This document shows positions 31,315 to 36,490 of a stretch of 36,490 nucleotides of DNA, one piece after another (position 1 is the stretch's first letter; the number at the start of each line of letters is the position of its first letter). This DNA is from CAZKZZ01 sp964557375 (lineage in GTDB: Bacteria; Spirochaetota; Spirochaetia; SPDA01; CAZJBZ01): NCBI GenBank assembly GCA_964557375.1, contig CAZKZZ010000021.1, forward strand, positions 1 through 36,490, written 5' to 3'. Both the position numbers and the translations under genes were made by a program. Below the pieces are notes generated by a model. It saw nothing but the letters and a program-made list of their open reading frames with translations, was not told the DNA's origin and searched no databases.

Positions 31315-33192
31315 ATGGACGATAAATCAAAGTTAAGCCGCTTTCGTATTTTTATCATAGGGACCTCAATTCTCATCGGTATTATTATCGTTCATTACGG
31401 GTCTCTCATGCTTTTTCGCCACACTCCGCCGAGTAAGCCGCTCCCGTCAAAGCCGCTGGTAGAACGGGGACCGATTCTGGACCGAAACGGCCGCATATTG
31501 GCTATCCAGACCAGGCTCTATTCGGTAACAGCCTGGATACCATCCGTTACTGATCCGGCGGAGTCCGCTTCTCTTCTCTCGTCGGTGCTCGATATACCGG
31601 GAGAAGAGATATTGAGCAGGCTGCGAAACCAATCGGGGTTTCTCTACATAAAACGGAAGATCAGCCCAACCGAAAGTGAAGAAATCAGACTGTTAAAAGA
31701 AAACGGCAAGCTGGAAGGGTTTTCATTAGAGCCGGAATACGGAAGGAACTATCCGGAGAAACAGCTCGCGTCTCAAGTAATCGGCTACGTAGGGATGGAC
31801 AACATCGGCTTAAACGGCATCGAGTACACATTCGAAAACGAACTCTCTCCTGATACCCAAAACAGTGGGCAGAAAGAGGTCTACGGCAACCAGATTTTCC
31901 TTACCATAGATTTGAACATTCAATATGTTACTGAACAAATCGCTGAGCGGGCCTACGATGAACATAGCGCCGATAGTGTGATGATGATGGTCATGGACGC
32001 GAAAAACGGAGACATCTTGAGCAGCGTTTCCATGCCCAATTACGACCCGAACAACTATAATAAGTTCAGTCAGGATGCCCGAGAAAACAGACCGATAAGC
32101 TACGCCTACGAACCTGGTTCAGTATTTAAGATATTCTCCCTCTCCTCGTTTCTCCAAGCCGGAGGGCTGTCCGCAAACCAGACGTTCTTCTGTGAAGGGT
32201 TCTATCCGATCGAACCGCCCGGAGACCGCGAGGTAGAAAGATTGAAATGTCTCGGTGTCCACGGGAATGTAACACCGCAAAAAATTATTCAGTATTCGTG
32301 TAATTCAGGAGCTGCCTATGCATCGGAGACGGTGGAAAAATCATCGTTTCATTTCATGCTCAAAGAGTTCGGGTTCGGCTCTCCTACCGGCCTTCCCCTG
32401 CCGGGAGAATCGTACGGACTGCTGCGGGACCCCGAAGACTGGTCCTATCGATCAAAGCCGACCATTGCTATCGGACAGGAAATATCGGTTACCGCGGTCC
32501 AGATGGTGACTGCAGCAACCGCTTTAGCCAACGGCGGCACATTGCTCAAACCGCACATTATCAAAAAAGTTGTCGACCCGGAGGGGAAGGTGCTGCAGGC
32601 AAACGAAAAAACAGCCGTAAGAAAGGTAATAAACTCCGAAACCGCGGAATTGATGCTCGACTGGATGGAAACAGCAACCGAAGTGGAAGGTACCGCGGAC
32701 AGATCGCGGGTTCCGGGAATCAGAATATCCGCGAAAACCGGAACGGCCCAGATCCTCGATCGGGAGACCGGTAAATACGCTACCGATGCTTTTGTCCCCT
32801 CCTGCCTCGCTATTTTCCCCACCGACGATCCCCGGTTTATTCTCTACGTCGTTATTGTAAACCCGAAAGCGGGCGAGTATTATGGAGGGAGGATAGCCGC
32901 GCCTTTGATCGGAGAACTTGCGGACGAACTGGTTACGTATTACGGAATACCAAAAGCGGGCGACCGTATTGTGCGGCACCCCGGACAAATACGTATTGAA
33001 AGGAGTGAACCGCTTACGATCGGAGAGGAGCTCCCCGATTTGACAGGGCTCTCTAAGCGGGAGATTCTTCCCCTTTTTCAGGATGAACGGATCAACATCA
33101 TAATCCACGGGCAGGGCTGGGTAACGTCTCAGAAGCCCGCACCCGGCACCGTCATTACGGATGGGTTGACGGTGATTCTGAACATGGAATGA
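31315..33192 (+). CDS. ftsI: Class B penicillin-binding protein with PASTA domain (FtsI/PBP2 type)
   Basis: Transpeptidase of septal (or elongation) peptidoglycan. From the ATG at 31315 there are 625 residues; TTG 31300 adds five. A membrane segment lies near residues 9-31 (FRIFIIGTSILIGIIIVHYG). The dimerisation domain (RGPILDRNGRILA) follows. Catalytic motifs are SVFK (Ser269), SCN (Ser328) and KTG (Lys474). The C-terminal 60 residues (LPDLTGLSKREILPLF, then ending LTVILNME) form one PASTA domain. PASTA tails are more usual in Firmicute PBP2x and SpoVD than in proteobacterial FtsI. The stop overlaps the next gene (ATGA), so the DUF115 protein is translationally coupled. FtsI versus PBP2 cannot be fully separated here. 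Confidence 0.93.
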   Translation: MDDKSKLSRFRIFIIGTSILIGIIIVHYGSLMLFRHTPPSKPLPSKPLVERGPILDRNGRILAIQTRLYSVTAWIPSVTDPAESASLLSSVLDIPGEEILSRLRNQSGFLYIKRKISPTESEEIRLLKENGKLEGFSLEPEYGRNYPEKQLASQVIGYVGMDNIGLNGIEYTFENELSPDTQNSGQKEVYGNQIFLTIDLNIQYVTEQIAERAYDEHSADSVMMMVMDAKNGDILSSVSMPNYDPNNYNKFSQDARENRPISYAYEPGSVFKIFSLSSFLQAGGLSANQTFFCEGFYPIEPPGDREVERLKCLGVHGNVTPQKIIQYSCNSGAAYASETVEKSSFHFMLKEFGFGSPTGLPLPGESYGLLRDPEDWSYRSKPTIAIGQEISVTAVQMVTAATALANGGTLLKPHIIKKVVDPEGKVLQANEKTAVRKVINSETAELMLDWMETATEVEGTADRSRVPGIRISAKTGTAQILDRETGKYATDAFVPSCLAIFPTDDPRFILYVVIVNPKAGEYYGGRIAAPLIGELADELVTYYGIPKAGDRIVRHPGQIRIERSEPLTIGEELPDLTGLSKREILPLFQDERINIIIHGQGWVTSQKPAPGTVITDGLTVILNME

Positions 33193-35039
33193 CGAGATAC
33201 ATGAACATATTCGAGCGGAATCTAAACGTACTTACCGGTAAATATCCCACTCTCGAAGAGACCATCATCCATACATATACTCCGGCAGAGGATGTCGTAA
33301 TCGAGCAGACCGCATCCGGTGAGTATACCGCCCGGTGGAACGGTAAATACCTTCATTCAAAACGCAATCCTGCAGGAGAGGCTAAACGGCTGGTTGCAGC
33401 CGAGATCACGAGATCACCGGCCGCATGTATTATTGTCGGATTCGGCTTGGGGTATCTTGCAGAAGCTTTCGTTTCCGTCTACCCGGATGTACCGTGTATC
33501 ATCATGGAACCGAATGTTCCTCTTTTTCTTCGTGCACTCGAGGCGCGAGATCTTTCCGCTCTGTTTGAAAGTGATTCTCTCTCCCTTCTCCTCGATACTG
33601 CCCCGGAAGCTGTGTTCCCCCTGTTGGAGCACGCGGCCCGGGAAGCGGCAAACAGCGAAATCAAGACACTCTACGTACGCTCCCTCTACGAGGAGAATGC
33701 CGACTATATTCAGACGGTCGACCGGGCCCTCCGCACATTTTTCGCGCGAAAAGAGATCAACACCAATACACTCAAGCGGTTCGGGAAACTGTGGATTCGC
33801 AATCTGATCCGTAATCTGCATCTTATAGCCGAATCACGCGGTACCGCCGAACTAACCGGAGCGTTCGCCGGAACTCCCGCCCTTCTTCTTGCCGCGGGCC
33901 CGTCGCTTGATGCTCTGCTTCCGCATATAAAAGAACTGCAGAAGCGGTGTGTAGTGATTGCCGTCGATACTGCGGTAAACTTCTGTATCAAAGCAGGTAT
34001 TAATCCTGATTTTCTTGTCGTTGTCGACCCTCAATACTGGAACACGCGCCATCTCGATTACGGACCGTCACTTGATACAGTACTTATCTCCGAGTCTTCT
34101 ACGCATCCCCGTGTGTTCCGCCTGTTGGGAGATAAAACGCTCTATTTCTGCAGCTCTCTCTTCCCGCTCGGCACGTATCTCGAAGAGCGGGTAGAACAGA
34201 AAGGGAAGCTGGGGGCCGGGGGGTCGGTGGCCACGTCTGCCTGGGATTTTGCCCGTGTCGCGGGCTGCTCGGCAATTTACTGCGGGGGGATGGACCTCGG
34301 TTTTCCGGACGGAATTACTCATTACCGGGGAAGCTTTTTTGAAACGTCCTCTCACGCATCATCCGCGAGGCTATCACCCGCTGAAACATTCGGGTTTTCC
34401 TATCTCTATAACGGGCGGCCGTTCCCCGCCGTGAACAACAGCGGTACGGCCACATTGACCGATAAACGGCTTATCATCTACAAATGGTGGTTCGAAAACC
34501 AGATGAAGCAGCATTCCGAACCGCTGACCTTCTCTCTCTCACCGCACGGTGTGGAAATCGAGGGGATGGATTATCTTCCGGCTGCGGACCTGCTGGAACT
34601 CCCCGAAAAACGGGATGAGATCGAATCAGTGATTGCGCCGCTTAGAAACCCCGAAACGATGAGTAAAGACAGTGCGGAAGCGAAACATTCTAAGCTGGTT
34701 GCCGCGGTAGACGAGCTCAACCGAGAGCTTATGGGGCTCGAAGAGGTTGTTGCATCAGGGTTGGGTATTGCCGAAGAGATTACTGAAAAAATAGACGGGA
34801 ATGAAAATATCTCCCCTCTTTTGCCGAAGCTCGACGATGTCGACCGGACCATTATGAGCAGAAGCACCAAAGACATCGCGGGATTCCTCCTCAAACATGT
34901 AACCGATACGATCATAAACACAGAACCGGACCCCCGTGATCCCAAATCGGTTATTGCCCAATCAATCACCCTCTATTCGGAACTCCTCGCATCCATTCAG
35001 CACCACAGACACCTTATCCTCTCCCACTTCGAGCGCTGA
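33189..35039 (+). CDS. DUF115 / motility-associated factor family protein
   Basis: Protein of 616 residues of the DUF115 (MAF-type, 6-hydroxymethylpterin-diphosphokinase MptE-like) group, some members of which transfer nonulosonic acids to flagellin. The core is around residues 225-400: GTPALLLAAGPSLDALLPHI, VVIAVDTAVNFCIKAGINPD and VVVDPQYWNTRH, a Rossmann-like block with the GPSLD signature. CGGMDLGFPDGITHYRGSFF follows. The helical C-terminus (about 480-616) and N-terminal alpha/beta region (PAACIIVGFGLGYLAEAF) are also typical. It starts within the ftsI stop (ATGA 33189). A role in glycosylating FlaB is attractive because flagellins of treponemes are modified, but it is inference. A strong terminator follows. 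Confidence 0.85.
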   Translation: MTRYMNIFERNLNVLTGKYPTLEETIIHTYTPAEDVVIEQTASGEYTARWNGKYLHSKRNPAGEAKRLVAAEITRSPAACIIVGFGLGYLAEAFVSVYPDVPCIIMEPNVPLFLRALEARDLSALFESDSLSLLLDTAPEAVFPLLEHAAREAANSEIKTLYVRSLYEENADYIQTVDRALRTFFARKEINTNTLKRFGKLWIRNLIRNLHLIAESRGTAELTGAFAGTPALLLAAGPSLDALLPHIKELQKRCVVIAVDTAVNFCIKAGINPDFLVVVDPQYWNTRHLDYGPSLDTVLISESSTHPRVFRLLGDKTLYFCSSLFPLGTYLEERVEQKGKLGAGGSVATSAWDFARVAGCSAIYCGGMDLGFPDGITHYRGSFFETSSHASSARLSPAETFGFSYLYNGRPFPAVNNSGTATLTDKRLIIYKWWFENQMKQHSEPLTFSLSPHGVEIEGMDYLPAADLLELPEKRDEIESVIAPLRNPETMSKDSAEAKHSKLVAAVDELNRELMGLEEVVASGLGIAEEITEKIDGNENISPLLPKLDDVDRTIMSRSTKDIAGFLLKHVTDTIINTEPDPRDPKSVIAQSITLYSELLASIQHHRHLILSHFER

Positions 35040-35300
35040 AGCAAAATTACACGATACCGTTAAAGTTCTCACCGTTTTGTCCGATGCTAATAGTGTGTGG
35101 GTCATAAACCCATTTATGTATATCTAACGGTATGCTGTGCAGTTGTCTTCACTGTATGACGTCCAGGCATACCGTTTTTTTTATGCCCAAACGGGAAAGA
35201 CAGAAAAAGCCGAGATTTTCATCTTTCACTCTTGCACACTAAAAGTTTGAATATCAATGAAATAAGAATCGCATGTACCCCAACAGCTACTGCGAGATCA
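35040..35300. other. Intergenic region between DUF115 gene and toxin gene
   Basis: Contains the terminator at 35126-35182 and a small hairpin TGGGT-CATAA-ACCCA at 35098-35112. No open frame looks coding in it, and nothing else is recognised. Confidence 0.7.
35126..35182 (+). terminator. Terminator after the ftsI-DUF115 unit
   Basis: AACGGTATGC (35126-35135) pairs with GCATACCGTT (35167-35176), ten base pairs with a 31-base loop. It runs into eight T residues (35175-35182). The first arm can also pair with ATACCGTTA at 35054-35062, which would exclude the terminator. Confidence 0.75.
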
Positions 35301-35603
35301 TTACACTCTTTCCTGCCATCTTTGAGGTGCGCGCTTGCAATGCAGAACTCCGATTACAACAATTCTTTCCTTTTCAGATAGATAATAAACCCCGAATGGA
35401 AACCGTTGGAGTAGCCCACGACGAATATCTTTATAAATTTTCTGGAAAATTGCAGGATTTCTTTTAACAAGCGACAATATGGCATCTACTGAAAGAAGAA
35501 AATCAGCGCCAAGCCCTTCCGAACATTCTTCATAATACTGATATGCCTCTTTGATATCCGTTTCCGCTTCGGGACGGACAATCAATTTAACCGCTTTATT
35601 CAC
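35301..35603 (-). CDS. Type II toxin, RelE/ParE family
   Basis: Protein of 100 residues with the RelE/ParE fold pattern: VRPEAETDIKEAYQYYEE at the N-terminus, a helix with GLGADFLLSVDAILSLVKR, then RRGLLQRFPFGVYYLSEKER and VVIGVLHCKRAPQRW. Conserved ParE elements are the basic strand RRGLLQRFPF and Tyr in VYYL. ParE toxins inhibit gyrase and RelE toxins cut mRNA in the ribosome; which holds here is not clear, though the lack of strongly basic RelE active-site residues favours ParE. The ATG overlaps the end of the antitoxin gene by 8 bases. It is probably autoregulated by the toxin-antitoxin complex. Confidence 0.9.
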   Translation of the reverse strand: MNKAVKLIVRPEAETDIKEAYQYYEECSEGLGADFLLSVDAILSLVKRNPAIFQKIYKDIRRGLLQRFPFGVYYLSEKERIVVIGVLHCKRAPQRWQERV

Positions 35604-35817
35604 TATGCAGGATTCGTTCTTTTACTGTTTCCCAGGGGGAACCGATTTCAGGATTTTGGTGGTATGCTGCAAGCCGTTTATCGAGTTCCCTTTTCTCATG
35701 CTCTGTTAATTCTACCGATTCCGGCACTTCCCGAATACTGTCCCAAAGATCTTCTACCAAACGAATCCGTTCGGCTACACTCAAATGTAATAATTCTTTA
35801 TTCAGTATTGTTTCCAT
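35596..35817 (-). CDS. Antitoxin of the ParE-type module (TIGR02574-like)
   Basis: Acidic protein of 73 residues, first gene of the toxin-antitoxin pair. The pattern LSVAERIRLVEDLWDSI with a helical tail (ELTEHEKRELDKRLAAYHQ, ending GSPWETVKERIL) matches the addiction-module component family often found beside ParE. It lacks a recognised DNA-binding domain beyond the short N-terminal part, so operator binding is not clear. The start overlaps the end of the IstB remnant, which it must use as upstream DNA. A candidate promoter TTGATT-17-TAGTAT ends 6 bases before the ATG. Confidence 0.88.
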   Translation of the reverse strand: METILNKELLHLSVAERIRLVEDLWDSIREVPESVELTEHEKRELDKRLAAYHQNPEIGSPWETVKERILHSE

Positions 35818-36188
35818 ACATTGATACTACCAAAAATAAGAGGGGGAATCAATGCAGTTCCAACCGATTTCAAGTAGGCTTTTGAAGTCAGCGTAGCGCC
35901 GGTAATTGTCAACACCTGATAGACACCTTTCAGTTTATTTTCCGATCCTGAATAAATGTATTCAAGCATTTTCATCGTCCGGTAAAAAAGGACGGAAAAC
36001 CCTTTGCAGCATGCCTCGTGTGCAACGGCTTTTGCTAAAAAGGTTTTTTCTACACCGGTAGGCCCGACGAATAATATGTTCTCATTCTTCCCAATGAACT
36101 CGCAGGTGATAAACTGCATTATTCTCTGACGGTTAATCTTCGGATTGAAATCGAAATCAAACTCGGCAATGGGCTTTACCTTGCCCAT
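35802..36188 (-). pseudogene. IS21-family IstB ATPase remnant
   Basis: Residues 8-70 match the ATP-binding helper of IS21-type elements: FDFDFNPKINRQRI, FIGKNENILFVGPTG, FLAKAVAHEACCKGFSVLF. The normal N-terminal helical part is absent because a stop codon lies 15 bases before the ATG. After about residue 85 (YSGSENKL) the sequence is no longer IstB-like. Walker B and the sensor motifs are missing, and the Walker A reads GPTGVEKT, with Glu replacing the second conserved Gly. No istA or terminal inverted repeats are visible. It is a degraded insertion fragment in the accessory region. Confidence 0.85.
35824..35852 (-). promoter_or_regulatory. Candidate promoter of the toxin-antitoxin module
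   Basis: On the minus strand TTGATT (35847-35852), a 17-base spacer and TAGTAT (35824-35829). It ends 6 bases before the antitoxin ATG, and no ribosome site is visible. It lies inside the IstB remnant frame. Confidence 0.4.
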
Positions 36189-36274
36189 TGCTGGCTGAAT
36201 GATTTAGAACAGACTACATTTTACCGATGGTTCCGGATATAATGTAAAACCGGCCCGGAAGTAGACGAAAAAGA

Positions 36275-36490
36275 TCACTGCAATACAAATCGCGCCCCTT
36301 CTCGTCGAAGTAAATCAAACGTATTGATATACGGAATATGCATCGCCAGGCAGACATCGGGAATTTTGACCTTTTTCCGGCTTTCACTTGGAACTTCAAA
36401 CGTAACTACTGTATAGTCACCTGCAAGAGCTTGTGCACAGATATAGTAATCAGCTAACTGCAGGAACTGAGCAACAGCAGCTTGCTCATA
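36275..36490 (-). CDS. DUF4411-like PIN-fold protein, C-terminal part (5' end outside window)
   Basis: Partial frame of 71 residues, read from the window edge to a TGA at 36275-36277. The sequence (LADYYICAQALAGDYTVVTF, EVPSESRKKVKIPDVC, INTFDLLRREGARFVL) has the pattern of the C-terminus of DUF4411 PIN-like proteins: an acidic Asp before the helix, a strand TVVT, then basic KKVKIP and VC. PIN proteins are usually RNases and many are toxins; DUF4411 genes are often next to an HTH/ImmA-type gene, which would lie outside this window. The remaining 86 bases to the IstB remnant show nothing recognisable. Confidence 0.7.
   Translation of the reverse strand, partial: YEQAAVAQFLQLADYYICAQALAGDYTVVTFEVPSESRKKVKIPDVCLAMHIPYINTFDLLRREGARFVLQ

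Noticed and set aside
36214..36399. 61-codon minus-strand frame overlapping the window-edge PIN gene
   Set aside because: The alternative frame gives a DUF4411-like protein continuous to the edge; this one is Arg-rich with no pattern.
1..36490. CRISPR arrays, tRNA or rRNA genes, riboswitches, prophage genes
   Set aside because: No regularly spaced repeats, tRNA- or rRNA-like sequences, classic riboswitch motifs or phage structural genes were seen by eye. A covariance-model scan could still find a small RNA.

Overview
The window reads as a chromosomal scaffold from a free-living spirochaete (Spirochaetales, relatives of Spirochaeta or Treponema). The evidence is a FlaB-type periplasmic-filament core flagellin, the order flaB-flaG-fliD-unknown-PilZ-small unknown-tsaE-tsaB, and a CsrA-FliW-FlgL-FlgK-FlgN block, all familiar from spirochaete genomes. 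A run of exactly 100 N (20344-20443) marks a scaffold gap of unknown true size. Species cannot be assigned from the sequence alone.

Layout. Positions 1-7587 (+) hold the end of flaB, a hairpin terminator, flaG, fliD, an unrecognised 293-residue helical protein, a membrane-anchored PilZ protein, an 87-residue unknown, tsaE, tsaB and a PAS/HD-GYP phosphodiesterase. Positions 7584-11944 (-) hold flgN-flgK-flgL-fliW-csrA, read toward the first block and ending in a shared TTAA stop overlap. The two blocks combine filament assembly, c-di-GMP sensing and turnover, and CsrA/FliW translational control of flagellin. Positions 12038-19375 hold housekeeping genes: acyl-ACP thioesterase (+), an exported transglutaminase-like/TPR protein (-), trxB (+), a secreted NagZ-type GH3 (+), a GNAT acetyltransferase (+) and glgA (+).

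Positions 19393-22888 (-) carry an MrfA/MrfB-type helicase-exonuclease pair wedged between glgA and glgC (22980-24260, +). Then come a Nudix hydrolase and a four-helix membrane protein (-), a two-gene unit of a lipoprotein and a bitopic membrane protein (-), secA (+), a LysM/M23 endopeptidase followed by a 50-residue membrane protein (-), and ftsI with a DUF115/MAF-type protein (+). After a strong terminator (35126-35182) the sequence becomes accessory: a ParE-type toxin and its antitoxin, an IS21 IstB remnant, and the C-terminal part of a DUF4411-like PIN protein running off the window edge.

The most interesting structural signals are: a recurring promoter layout in which the -10 hexamer ends 6-7 bases before the start codon and no Shine-Dalgarno is visible (possible leaderless mRNAs); divergent secA/lipoprotein promoters sharing their -35 bases; G8 and C9 tracts just ahead of fliD and glgA; a probable non-ATG start of tsaE; and an unlisted 50-residue membrane protein. 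I did not find a convincing entirely new multi-gene system. The best candidates for undescribed biology are the conserved-position unknowns at 3121-4002 and 5141-5404 and the unknown pair at 25174-26994.
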